Position numbers and translations under genes: made by a program. Source: CAVXXB01 sp963765585 (GTDB lineage: Bacteria > Calditrichota > Calditrichia > JAJRVZ01). From it: a stretch of DNA of 64,000 nucleotides. Position 1 is the first letter of the stretch. Each line of letters starts with the position of its first letter. Of this stretch, positions 37,188 to 45,860 are shown piece by piece. The stretch is from assembly GCA_963765585.1 (NCBI GenBank), contig CAVXXB010000001.1, positions 124,001-188,000 of the forward strand. Reading direction: 5' to 3'. Under the pieces are notes generated by a model. That model had not been told where the DNA came from, ran no database searches, and saw nothing but the letters and a program-made list of their open reading frames with translations.

Positions 37188-37817
37188 ATGCTGCCAAAAT
37201 CAAAAATAAAACAAGCCTTATTGCTATTAGAAAAACAATACCACAATACCAAAACGGCACTTGATTACGGCACTCCATTTCAGCTGCTGATTTCAACCAT
37301 GCTTGCGGCTCAGAGTACCGATAAACGTGTTAATATCGTGACTACTGATTTATTTCCCGTGTATTCCAGGCCGGCCGATTTCCTCAATTTGAGCCAGGCG
37401 GAACTGGAGGAATTAATAAAAACCATCGGACTTTATAAATCCAAGGCAAAAAATATACTGGCAACCTGTAAAATTCTGGTGGAGCAATTTAACGGGGACC
37501 TACCACTGACCCGTGAGGAATTGGTGAAACTGCCGGGGGTCGGACGAAAAACGGCAAATGTGGTACTAAGTATAACTACTGATTTTCCGGCTATTGCCGT
37601 GGATACCCACGTATTCCGTGTTTCAAATCGCATCGGATTGGCAGATGCCAAAGATGTGCTGGCCACTGAGCATGATTTGATGGCAAACATTCCACGTCAT
37701 CAATGGTCGGATGCCCATCACTGGCTTATCTGGCACGGGCGCCTGGTCTGCCAGGCCAGATCCCCAAAATGCGATACCTGTTTTTTAAATGAAATTTGTT
37801 TATACAATCAAGGTTGA
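37188..37817 (+). CDS. nth: Endonuclease III
   Basis: A 209-residue base-excision-repair glycosylase/AP lyase for oxidised pyrimidines. It has the HhH motif LPGVGRKTANVVLS with catalytic Lys near 120, the catalytic Asp in VDTHVFRVSNRIGL, and a C-terminal 4Fe-4S loop Cys-x6-Cys-x2-Cys-x5-Cys (CQARSPKCDTCFLNEIC). Monocistronic by context. Confidence 0.97.
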   Translation: MLPKSKIKQALLLLEKQYHNTKTALDYGTPFQLLISTMLAAQSTDKRVNIVTTDLFPVYSRPADFLNLSQAELEELIKTIGLYKSKAKNILATCKILVEQFNGDLPLTREELVKLPGVGRKTANVVLSITTDFPAIAVDTHVFRVSNRIGLADAKDVLATEHDLMANIPRHQWSDAHHWLIWHGRLVCQARSPKCDTCFLNEICLYNQG

Positions 37818-37863
37818 TAAAACGCAATTGCACGATTTTTTTGTACATCCTCCAAATCACCCT

Positions 37864-37891
37864 GCAGGGGCATGACACGTCATGCCCCTGC
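37864..37891. repeat. REP-like palindrome (13-bp arms)
   Basis: GCAGGGGCATGAC and GTCATGCCCCTGC flank a two-base centre. It lies about 80 bases before a decayed REP-associated transposase gene and after nth. The CATGCC core recalls the palindrome at 20657-20676. Confidence 0.8.
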
Positions 37892-37967
37892 GGCATTAAT
37901 TAGACATTGAACACATCGATCATCCCAAATTTCATTTTTTGGCATAAGAATTGTTAATTATAAATAC

Positions 37968-38248
37968 ATGGTTTATCGAAATCGCCGATCGATACGTCTC
38001 AATAAATATGATTATTGTAGTAATGGAATATATTTTATAACAATATGTACCTATTGTAGATCGCAAATATTTGGCCGGATTAAAAATAAGCAAATGGTAT
38101 TAAATGCAAACGGAGTAATTGCCCGGGCGGTGTTGTTTGGCAACGTAATTTTTGGGACATTATTGTGCGCGACGATAAAGCATTATATGCGCTCAGGCAA
38201 TATACTTTAAATAACCCGGCAAATTATAAATATGGAATAGATGATTAA
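37968..38248 (+). pseudogene. REP-associated tyrosine transposase (RAYT) remnant
   Basis: The N-terminal ~53 residues (RRSIRLNKYDYCSNGIYFITICT...FGRIKNKQMVLNANGV) match the start of Y1/TnpA-REP transposases. Right after NGVIA the frame changes, and VWQRNFWDIIVRDDKALYALRQ followed by NNPANYKYGIDD, the normal RAYT C-terminus, appears in another frame to the stop at 38246-38248. The middle of the protein, including the catalytic Tyr region, is missing, so this is an internal deletion and not a simple frameshift. Confidence 0.85.
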
Positions 38249-38394
38249 TTCTTACTCTGGTGTCTTGTAAATATAAAAGTGAATGACTATATTTGTTCTT
38301 GTGAATTTTGAATCAAATACAAATATACACATTCTCAGATACAATCCGGGAATGAGAAAATTAAATAGTTATTCGGAATATATAAGGATTTAAA

Positions 38395-39591
38395 ATGCCA
38401 AATCTATCATCACGGGGTCAGAGCATGCCTCCTTCCCCGATCCGTAAACTGGTTCCTTTTGCTGACAAAGCCAAGGAAATGGGCCGGCATGTTTATCATT
38501 TGAATATAGGACAACCGGATATTTATACCCCCGATACCTATTGGAATGCCATAAAAGATCATGGACGGAAGGTACTCGAGTACGGGCCTTCTGCCGGTTT
38601 AACTTCGTATCGTAAAAAGCTGGTCAATTACTATAAGAAATTTGATATATCCGTTTCTCACGAAGAAATACTTGTGACCACCGGTGGAAGTGAAGCAATC
38701 ATTTTTACACTCATGGCAATTTGCGATCCGGGTGATGAAATTATTATACCCGAGCCATTTTATACTAATTATAACGGATTTGCCATTGAAGCCGCGGCCA
38801 AAATTGTTCCAATCACATCCGGGATCGAAGATGGTTTTCAATTACCGCCTATCGATTCTATCCGGGAAAAAATTAACGATAAAACGCGGGCTATTTTAAT
38901 ATGCAATCCCAATAATCCAACCGGATATGTTTACTCCCGCGAAGAAATGGAAGCCTTGCGTGAAATTGCGCTGGAATATGATTTATTTCTTTTAGCTGAC
39001 GAAGTATATCGTGAGTTTTGTTATGACGGTTTAACACACACCAGTGTCATGCATCTGGATGGCCTTGATGACCGCGCCGTTCTTCTGGACAGCATCTCAA
39101 AACGATATTCTGCCTGCGGCGCCCGGATTGGTTGTATTGTAACAAAAAATAAAGAAATTATAAATGCTGCACTAAAATTTGGTATGGCCAGATTATGCCC
39201 ACCCACTTTGGGACAGTTGGGCGCTGAGGCTGGGATTGATACACCGGATTCATATTTTAATGAAGTATTGCAGGAGTATACAGAACGTCGTAATGTCATG
39301 GTCGGATTGTTAAGAAACATCCCCGGCGTAGTGGCACCAAATCCTAAAGGCGCATTTTATTTGGTTGCACGGCTTCCGGTGGATAACGCAGATGCATTCG
39401 CGCAATGGCTGCTGACCGACTTCCATGTGGATAACGAGACAGTGATGGTTGCGCCGGCCAATGGGTTTTATTCAACGGCAGGATTGGGAATAGATGAAGT
39501 TCGCATTGCCTATGTTCTAAATGTTCAGGATATCAAAAAGGCAATGCATATACTTGCTGAAGGGTTGAAAGTGTATCCGGGAACGAAGTAA
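38395..39591 (+). CDS. PLP-dependent class I/II aminotransferase
   Basis: A 398-residue fold-type I aminotransferase (aspartate aminotransferase-like). Features: LNIGQPDI near residue 35, GPSAGLTSYRKKLVNYYKK, TTGGSEAI, NPNNPTGYVYSREEME, LADEVYREFCYDG and the PLP-lysine motif SISKRYSACGARIG, with the C-terminal substrate Arg in EVRIAYVLN. Likely amino donor/acceptor are glutamate/aspartate-type acids, but specificity cannot be fixed. Start follows AAGGATTTAAA. Confidence 0.93.
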   Translation: MPNLSSRGQSMPPSPIRKLVPFADKAKEMGRHVYHLNIGQPDIYTPDTYWNAIKDHGRKVLEYGPSAGLTSYRKKLVNYYKKFDISVSHEEILVTTGGSEAIIFTLMAICDPGDEIIIPEPFYTNYNGFAIEAAAKIVPITSGIEDGFQLPPIDSIREKINDKTRAILICNPNNPTGYVYSREEMEALREIALEYDLFLLADEVYREFCYDGLTHTSVMHLDGLDDRAVLLDSISKRYSACGARIGCIVTKNKEIINAALKFGMARLCPPTLGQLGAEAGIDTPDSYFNEVLQEYTERRNVMVGLLRNIPGVVAPNPKGAFYLVARLPVDNADAFAQWLLTDFHVDNETVMVAPANGFYSTAGLGIDEVRIAYVLNVQDIKKAMHILAEGLKVYPGTK

Positions 39592-39592
39592 A

Positions 39593-40777
39593 TTAAAATT
39601 TATACCCCAGGAAGATTACTATTTTTAACCCGGAAGCATTAATTTTTTCCGGGTACAACACCTCATCCAGATCATCCGGAAAATCTTCATTAACCACTTC
39701 ATCAGAAGTATCATATTCACTTAGAATTTGTGTACCGATCTCACCACCCAGCACAAATGATTTACTTAAATCGTATTCGATTCCAATATCAAGTTTTAAA
39801 GCAAATTTAGTATATGTATATGTATTTTCGCTATCAACAGAAGTTCCTGTGGTGGTGGTGTATGCTTCTTTTATAAATGATGTTAAACCGGTGATGCCCA
39901 AATCATAACCGACATACCATCGATAGTTGTCGCTGGGACGCCAAAAGTTATAATTTGCTCCGATATACAAATTTGTAAATGTGAATGTGCGCTCCAGGGA
40001 TATCGCCTGATATTTATCCGGCATCACTGTAAAGTCTATTTGCCAGCCGGAGAATAAGGTCTGAGTGACAAAACCAAGTTTTACCTGCCAATCTTCACTC
40101 AAATAATATTGACCTTCAATTGAGAAGTTATTGTGGTTCGTAAAATTGGGCAGATCAATACTGGTTTTTTCACGATAGGTTTTTATTTCGTCGTTCAATT
40201 GGCCGGTATATCCAAGAATCGCCATACCATATTTTACATAGATCGAATAACGATTTATATCTTCTTGTTCTAATTTAACAGGGGCTGCTTGTGTTTCAGC
40301 CATGGTTGGCCGGACCGGTTGCTCTGCAAGACGCACCGCCACTTCCGGAATCACGTCAGTAAGCACTTCGCTCAATTTACCTTCATAATCCTCAGTAGCG
40401 GTCTTCACAATGGCTCCGGTTTGCACATCAATCATGCGTAAACTGATTGAGTAGATATCCTCAATTTTGCCGATTGCGCCGGCAACAATTCGGCTTACAT
40501 TTAATAATTGTCCTATCTCAACCGCACATTCAACTGAGGTACATCCGGTATTCTGGAATCCCTGCTCTTTAAGTATTTCCTGCATTTTATCTCGCTCAAC
40601 AACCTGAAAATTTCCGGTTTCGAATAACTCGGTACGCAGTCGGTCGGATAAGAATTGTGATTCTTCTATCGAGACGCCGGTTGGATCCAGATCAAGAACC
40701 GCGATGTTCATTCTCTGACCATATACTTGCATCGTTACCATTAACATGATAAGGTATACGTTGTATTCTATTTTCAT
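39593..40777 (-). CDS. CsgG/LpoB-like domain fused to a small outer-membrane barrel
   Basis: A 394-residue exported protein with a signal peptide (ending VYG/QRM). Residues about 22-150 form a CsgG-like domain: NIAVLDLDPTGVSIEESQFLSDRLRTEL, FQVVERDKMQEILKEQGFQ, CTSVECAVEIGQLLNVSRIV, YSISLRMIDVQTGAIV. A ~20-residue linker leads to about 215 residues of amphipathic strands (YSIYVKYGMAILGYTG...IVIFLGYKF) typical of an 8-10-stranded barrel. No lipobox Cys follows the signal peptide, unlike true CsgG lipoproteins. Envelope role likely, precise function unknown. Convergent with the aminotransferase, stops adjacent. Confidence 0.8.
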   Translation of the reverse strand: MKIEYNVYLIMLMVTMQVYGQRMNIAVLDLDPTGVSIEESQFLSDRLRTELFETGNFQVVERDKMQEILKEQGFQNTGCTSVECAVEIGQLLNVSRIVAGAIGKIEDIYSISLRMIDVQTGAIVKTATEDYEGKLSEVLTDVIPEVAVRLAEQPVRPTMAETQAAPVKLEQEDINRYSIYVKYGMAILGYTGQLNDEIKTYREKTSIDLPNFTNHNNFSIEGQYYLSEDWQVKLGFVTQTLFSGWQIDFTVMPDKYQAISLERTFTFTNLYIGANYNFWRPSDNYRWYVGYDLGITGLTSFIKEAYTTTTGTSVDSENTYTYTKFALKLDIGIEYDLSKSFVLGGEIGTQILSEYDTSDEVVNEDFPDDLDEVLYPEKINASGLKIVIFLGYKF

Positions 40778-40938
40778 TATAGCTCCATTTACTTATTGGG
40801 ATACAAATATCATCGGCTTAAAATAATAATTATATAGCACAAAAATAAGTAGAAAATTATTAAACTGTTTATAATTGGAATAAATGTAAAATACCGGTGT
40901 TTGATATATAAAATGATATTTATTTAAAAATTAGTATT

Positions 40939-41649
40939 ATGAAAAATTATCTAATAGTTGGTGCAGGCAGCGGAATTGGTTTGTCTGTTACAAAATTACT
41001 GATAAATGAAGATGCAAATATTTTCACTTTGTCACGAAATTTATCTGAACCTTTAGCTGAATTGAAAACAAATCATCAAATTTTTGATATAATGAGCGAT
41101 GATTGGTCAGATCTTACAAATTTTCTTCCCGAAACTTTGCATGGACTTGTATACTGTCCCGGTACGATTAATTTAAAACCTTTCAACCGTCTTAGTGAGG
41201 CGGATTTTATTAATGATTTTCATATAAATGTATTGGGTGCAGTCAAAATAATACAAAAAACCCTGCCCAGTCTGCATAATGGAAAACCGGCATCAATTGT
41301 ATTATTCAGCACTGTTGCTTCTAAACTTGGTATGAACTTTCATGCTTCCGTATCTGCATCCAAGTCTGCCCTGGAAGGATTGGCCCGGTCGTTAGCTGCT
41401 GAATTTGCCAAGGATCAGATTCGGGTTAATGTGATTGCACCCTCGGTCACCCATACACCACTTGCCGAGTTTTTGCTAAATTCAGACAAAAAAATTGAAG
41501 CGGCAATTCAACGACACCCATTGAAAAAAATAGGACGTCCACAAGACGTAGCACAATCAGTATATTTTTTACTTACCGAACAATCTTCCTGGATCACCGG
41601 ACAAATATTGCATGTCGATGGCGGATTGTCCTCATTAAAGGTATTGTGA
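40939..41649 (+). CDS. SDR-family oxidoreductase
   Basis: A 236-residue classical short-chain dehydrogenase. Cofactor motif VGAGSGIGLSVTK, LVYCPGTIN in place of NNAG, the active-site Ser in VLFSTVASKLGM, and GVAP-like NVIAPSVTHTPL with SSWITGQILHVDGG at the end. The usual Tyr-x3-Lys appears as HASVSASKSALEG: Lys is kept but the Tyr position is a Val or Ser, which would weaken normal catalysis. Substrate unknown. It precedes a second SDR-like gene. Confidence 0.88.
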   Translation: MKNYLIVGAGSGIGLSVTKLLINEDANIFTLSRNLSEPLAELKTNHQIFDIMSDDWSDLTNFLPETLHGLVYCPGTINLKPFNRLSEADFINDFHINVLGAVKIIQKTLPSLHNGKPASIVLFSTVASKLGMNFHASVSASKSALEGLARSLAAEFAKDQIRVNVIAPSVTHTPLAEFLLNSDKKIEAAIQRHPLKKIGRPQDVAQSVYFLLTEQSSWITGQILHVDGGLSSLKVL

Positions 41650-41798
41650 TTTTGAGTGTCTATTGTAAAGACTCATTAGCTGGCTGTTAATACTCTTCAT
41701 TATACCGGAAAAATATACTCAAAATTGATGTAAATAATATTTCCTCATATATTAAAGTAGCTGAACCAATTAAATATCTTCGCTAATTAATTTTAAAT

Positions 41799-42125
41799 AT
41801 GGAAAAATCAGTTCAATATAAAAGAATTTTATTAACGGGTGCCTCAGGGTATGTTGGAGGACGTCTTCTTAAAAAACTTGAGAATAAAGACATCAATTTG
41901 CGATGTTTCGCCCGGGTTCCGAAATACCTGGCAGCTAAGACTCTTCCCGAAACGGAAATAGTGAAGGGTGATGTGCTCGATAGAAATAGTTTGTTAAAAG
42001 CACTTACCGATGTTGATATTGCCTTTTATTTGATTCATTCTATGGGGCAAAATGATGGTTTTCAGGAAACCGACCGGACTGCAGTCTATAAATTTTGTAC
42101 AATGTGCCAAAGAGGCTGGTGTTGA
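41799..42125 (+). CDS. Atypical SDR (NmrA-like/DUF2867) protein, N-terminal fragment (frameshifted)
   Basis: N-terminal Rossmann part of an extended SDR: ILLTGASGYVGGRLLKKLENK, FARVPKYL, VKGDVLDRNSLLKALTDVDIAFYLIHSMGQ. The frame is lost within TATAAATTTTG (A3T4 at 42090-42096); removing one base gives the family-like TAVYNFVQCAKEAGVERIIYLGGLGD, which joins it to the next fragment. Whole gene 41799-43263, about 487 residues. Confidence 0.8.
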   Translation: MEKSVQYKRILLTGASGYVGGRLLKKLENKDINLRCFARVPKYLAAKTLPETEIVKGDVLDRNSLLKALTDVDIAFYLIHSMGQNDGFQETDRTAVYKFCTMCQRGWC

Positions 42126-43263
42126 GCGAATTATTTATTTAGGGGGACTCGGCGATAGCAAATCTGAATTATCTGCGCATTTGAAAAGTCGTCATGAAGT
42201 GGGTGAAATATTGCGGAATTCCGGTGTTAATACAATTGAATTTCGCACTTCAATAGTCTTGGGTTCCGGTAGTCTGTCATTTGAACTTATTCGATCTTTA
42301 ACTGAAAAATTACCGATAATGGTGATGCCGCAATGGGTACAAAAGCCGACACAGCCTATCGGTATTGAAGATTTACTGAACTATCTGGTTTCTGCTATAG
42401 ATATTGACTTGAATGATAGTAAGATATTTGAAATTGGTGGAGCCGACCGTATTTCCTACCACGGACTTATGAAAGAATATGCCAGACAACGCGGGTTAAG
42501 GAGAGTTATGATTCCGGTACCTGTGTTAACACCATATTTAAGCAGCCTTTGGCTGGGATTGGTTACCCCCCTATATGCCCGCATCGGTCGCAAACTAATT
42601 GAAAGTATATCTCACCCAACAATTGTGCAGGATCATACCGCGGAAAATGTGTTTGCCATCAGATCAATGAGTGCTGCTGATTCTATTGCATCCGCATTGA
42701 GAAATGAAGACCGGGAATTTGCCGAAACACACTGGTCTGATGCTATATCGGCAGCAATCGCTACCAAGCCCCCATATGGTGGATCCCGGATTCTTAGCCG
42801 GATTGTGGATCACAGGCAAATAATATTAGATTTAAACCCTGAACAGGCATTCATTCCTATTTCAGAATTTGGCGGGAGAAATGGTTGGTACGCCTACAAT
42901 TTCTTATGGCGTATCCGTGGTTTCATTGACCTTTTAGTCGGAGGCGTTGGCTTGCGTCGCAATCGCCAAACGAATCGAGATATCAGGGCCGGAGATACAA
43001 TTGGATTTTGGCGTGTTGAAAGTGTAAAGATACCTGAACATTTAAAACTTGTGGCCGAGATGAAACTTCCCGGAAAAGCCTGGCTTGAATTTGAAGTGGC
43101 ATGGGATGGAAAGCAGAGTATTATTCATCAGAGTGCTGTGTTTTATCCTCACGGCATAACGGGTTTGGTATATTGGTATGGCATATATCCACTTCATGCA
43201 TTAATATTTCGGAAAATGATAAAAAATATTGGGAAAACAGCGCTTAAATTAAAAAAGGACTAG
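42052..43263 (+). CDS. Atypical SDR/DUF2867 protein, C-terminal fragment (frameshifted)
   Basis: Continues from CAKEAGVERIIYLGGLGD; the true join is near 42096, so the coding upstream of about 42100 in this frame is not real. It contains HLKSRHEVGEILRNSGV, EFRTSIVLGSGSLSFELIR, IGIEDLLNYLV and a C-terminal DUF2867-like domain (GWYAYNFLWRIRGFIDLLVGG, RAGDTIGFWRVE, LPGKAWLEFEV, YWYGIYPLHALIF). Probable NAD(P)-dependent enzyme, reaction unknown. Confidence 0.8.
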   Translation: MMVFRKPTGLQSINFVQCAKEAGVERIIYLGGLGDSKSELSAHLKSRHEVGEILRNSGVNTIEFRTSIVLGSGSLSFELIRSLTEKLPIMVMPQWVQKPTQPIGIEDLLNYLVSAIDIDLNDSKIFEIGGADRISYHGLMKEYARQRGLRRVMIPVPVLTPYLSSLWLGLVTPLYARIGRKLIESISHPTIVQDHTAENVFAIRSMSAADSIASALRNEDREFAETHWSDAISAAIATKPPYGGSRILSRIVDHRQIILDLNPEQAFIPISEFGGRNGWYAYNFLWRIRGFIDLLVGGVGLRRNRQTNRDIRAGDTIGFWRVESVKIPEHLKLVAEMKLPGKAWLEFEVAWDGKQSIIHQSAVFYPHGITGLVYWYGIYPLHALIFRKMIKNIGKTALKLKKD

Positions 43264-43351
43264 TCTGAATCTGAGATCGAACATCTAATTCTCGTAGCGA
43301 AGCAAAGACACTAAAAAATTCTATAAACCGATTATATTTTTTTTGACAAGT

Positions 43352-43723
43352 TCAATTTTTTGCTTTTCGGGCATTCACAAAAGTCCGGATACCCAGTATT
43401 AGATAAATCAAACATATAAACGCCATAATTGATTGGGCATAAACAGCGGACGGCCGCTCCAAGACACCGCTACCAAAAGCATACATCAATAATTTTAGCA
43501 GTCCCGATACCGATCCCAAAAATCCAAGCAAGGCAATGACCTGGGCTACATGCATCGCGATCTTTCTTCTGTTTTCATTACGCGCAATCATAGCACAAAG
43601 TAAAACCAGCAAACCAAATATGGTTGGGATCAAAGCGGTGAAACTTTGGCTGCCGGTGATTAAAAAACCGAAAACTCCCAAAACAATTAAAGCTATTCCC
43701 GTCCAAAATGTTATTTTGACCAT
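43352..43723 (-). CDS. Small four-helix membrane protein, unknown function
   Basis: A 123-residue protein with four membrane segments: ITFWTGIALIVLGVFGFLI, FTALIPTIFGLLVLLCAMIA, MHVAQVIALLGFLGSVSGLL and AQSIMAFICLIYLILGI. No catalytic motif; conserved hypothetical type. Confidence 0.75.
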   Translation of the reverse strand: MVKITFWTGIALIVLGVFGFLITGSQSFTALIPTIFGLLVLLCAMIARNENRRKIAMHVAQVIALLGFLGSVSGLLKLLMYAFGSGVLERPSAVYAQSIMAFICLIYLILGIRTFVNARKAKN

Positions 43724-43775
43724 TTTTCAATCCTTTCGTAATTAACCAATCTTAACAAATTCTATACATATATTT

Positions 43776-44291
43776 CTACAAAAAAAATCTTTCCCACAGA
43801 AAGCTACCCGGATCGCCTTTAAACGGACCCACGATATTATTGGTGATCCAACCACCATAAAATCCGCCGGGCTGTGGATTTACAATTTCCCCATTTACAA
43901 AACATTGATCCATAGGAGCGGCATAAAACGCAATATGATTTTTAAGTATCGTGTAACCCGGCAATGGATCCTGATAATACCAGGCCACTTTTTCTGCTAT
44001 TTTCTCACCCACCTTTAGGCTGTAATAAGAAGCAACTCCTTTCCACTCACAATACGATGTACCTTTTACTTTTTTTAAAAAATTCATTTCAACATCTTGC
44101 TGTGGTAAGTAATAAACCGGGGGATGACTTGTTTCAAGGATTCGCTTTGATCGGTTAGTATCTGCTATGGTTTTATGATTGAATATGATGCGAATCTTTG
44201 CATCTGTCTCTTCCAGTTTTGGTGGACGCGGATAATCCCAGACAGATTCCTGACCAGGTTCTGGAGTAATTCTGTTTGTGATTAATCTCAT
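43776..44291 (-). CDS. DUF427-domain protein
   Basis: A 171-residue soluble protein with the DUF427 pattern: ESVWDYPRPP, KIRIIFNHKTIADT, ILETSHPPVYYLP, SYCEWKGVASYY, VAWYYQDPLP, KNHIAFYA and the extended tail PQPGGFYGGWITNNIVGPFKG. Structurally a small beta fold; function unknown. Monocistronic on the minus strand. Confidence 0.9.
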   Translation of the reverse strand: MRLITNRITPEPGQESVWDYPRPPKLEETDAKIRIIFNHKTIADTNRSKRILETSHPPVYYLPQQDVEMNFLKKVKGTSYCEWKGVASYYSLKVGEKIAEKVAWYYQDPLPGYTILKNHIAFYAAPMDQCFVNGEIVNPQPGGFYGGWITNNIVGPFKGDPGSFLWERFFL

Positions 44292-44389
44292 ATATTACAG
44301 ATACGCTATATACAACTGCAACATTCCAAATAATTAGCATGATGGTAATTTAGTTAGGTTTTGTTTCGCGGGGGATATTCAGGGTATTA

Positions 44390-45103
44390 TTAAAAAGAGA
44401 TGACATTATGCAATTCTCGATAATCCGAGATGACATATTTTGCATGACCATTGTGAGAAGTGTCATTCTGGACCCCCTTGAATTTGACAGAAATGCAGCC
44501 CGAATTATTCGCACCGGCGACATCTGTTCTTTCCAAATCACCAATATGCATTAGATCTTTTGTTTGAACCCCTAACTTATCGCAGGTTTTTTGGAAAACG
44601 GATACATGAGGCTTTGAATGTTTGCTCTCATCTGAGAATACTAGTGACGAAAAATAATTGAGCAGGTTTTCCCGGTCCAGGAATTTGCGGATATATTGTC
44701 CTGAAATGAAACCTGTATCCGAAATAATCCCCAGCGGATATTTTTTGTTAAGTAAGGGTATGACTTCTTTCACCAGGGGAATTTCCTGGGGCCGAACTTC
44801 GAAAATCATTTGACCAAAATAATCTACAGTAGTATGAATATGCTCTTCTGAAACAGATATATCCAAACTGTTTGCCATAAACCGAATTCGTTCAGCTGCA
44901 GTGGGCGTTCTGGAATGATTAATCCAGTTGTCTAAAAAGAACTTTGAGCCGACTGAAAAAGCATGCTCAATCTCAACCGGCTCAATTTCACGATAATTCC
45001 TGAGAAGGGCCGCAAAATAATCCTTACGCAATTCCCTACGTTTATTTTCTGCACCGTCGGCATAAAGCGTATTCCAAAAATCGAATGATATTGCCCCCGG
45101 CAT
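44390..45103 (-). CDS. HAD-superfamily hydrolase
   Basis: A 237-residue HAD hydrolase. Motif I appears as FDFWNTLY (nucleophile Asp; the second Asp of DxD is replaced by Trp, as in several HAD subclasses), motif II IISDTG, motif III Lys in SDESKHSKPH and motif IV HIGDLERTDVAGANNSG. The cap is alpha-helical. Likely phosphatase or dehalogenase-like enzyme; substrate unknown. It follows the TPR gene on the minus strand by four bases. Confidence 0.88.
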   Translation of the reverse strand: MPGAISFDFWNTLYADGAENKRRELRKDYFAALLRNYREIEPVEIEHAFSVGSKFFLDNWINHSRTPTAAERIRFMANSLDISVSEEHIHTTVDYFGQMIFEVRPQEIPLVKEVIPLLNKKYPLGIISDTGFISGQYIRKFLDRENLLNYFSSLVFSDESKHSKPHVSVFQKTCDKLGVQTKDLMHIGDLERTDVAGANNSGCISVKFKGVQNDTSHNGHAKYVISDYRELHNVISF

Positions 45104-45107
45104 TATA

Positions 45108-45851
45108 CTATAAATCTTCTAATAATTCTTTGGCCTTTTCTTTATACACTTTGTCCTTGAAGTGTGATTCCGGCAAATCGATACATTTTTGATACGATGC
45201 CGCTGCCTCCTGTTCCAGATCCATCATTTCATAGGTCATACCAAGTTCCAGATGATGGTTTATGTATCCCGGGTTAATTTCGATGGCTTTTTGAAAACAT
45301 TTAACGGCGTTTTCATCACTTGCTTCATCGGGCACACCACCCAGAAACATATTGGCAAATGTTTCTTCAATCCAGCTCAGATTGGCAATTTTTCTGTTCC
45401 ACCGGCCGAGTACATGATAAGCAATATCATCATTGGGATCATACTTTACGGCAAGGTCTGCTTCCTTTTTTATTTCCTTTGACATGCGAATTCTCTCTTT
45501 TGCAGATGCATCCAGAGCAACCCGGCCTAATGCGATCGAAAGCTGCAAGTGGCCTTTTGATCCGGTCGAATCCGCTCGCAAAGCCCTCCGGGCGTAAATT
45601 TCTCCTTCTTTATAATATGCCGCCCGCTCATCATCTTCCAATGTTTCACCAATATCAACATAAGTTCTGGCTGCTTTCCAGTTTGCTTCATAATCAAGGG
45701 AATCCATTTCAATAATTTTTTTATATAATTCCAATGCGCCCTTATTATCAAATTTACTGTAAAGCTCATCTGCCTGAATCATCAGATCCTGCCCCATCAG
45801 CGATGATGTTAAAATAAGTATAGATAACAGCAAAAAGTGCTTTAATTTCAT
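45108..45851 (-). CDS. Secreted TPR-repeat protein
   Basis: A 247-residue exported protein with signal peptide MKLKHFLLLSILILTSSLMGQ and TPR helices: ADELYSKFDNKGALELYKKIIEMDSLDYEANWKAART, a middle unit with LQLSIALGRVALDAS, and a C-terminal CFQKAIEINPGYINHHLELGMTYEMM (shorter cores diagnostic). Scaffold function in the periplasm. It sits nine bases after the HEAT-cyclophilin gene and four before the HAD gene, suggesting one operon. Confidence 0.85.
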   Translation of the reverse strand: MKLKHFLLLSILILTSSLMGQDLMIQADELYSKFDNKGALELYKKIIEMDSLDYEANWKAARTYVDIGETLEDDERAAYYKEGEIYARRALRADSTGSKGHLQLSIALGRVALDASAKERIRMSKEIKKEADLAVKYDPNDDIAYHVLGRWNRKIANLSWIEETFANMFLGGVPDEASDENAVKCFQKAIEINPGYINHHLELGMTYEMMDLEQEAAASYQKCIDLPESHFKDKVYKEKAKELLEDL

Positions 45852-45860
45852 GATTACCTC

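Noticed and set aside
37968..38248. Intact small RAYT gene
   Set aside because: The middle of the protein is missing and the C-terminal motif is in a different frame.
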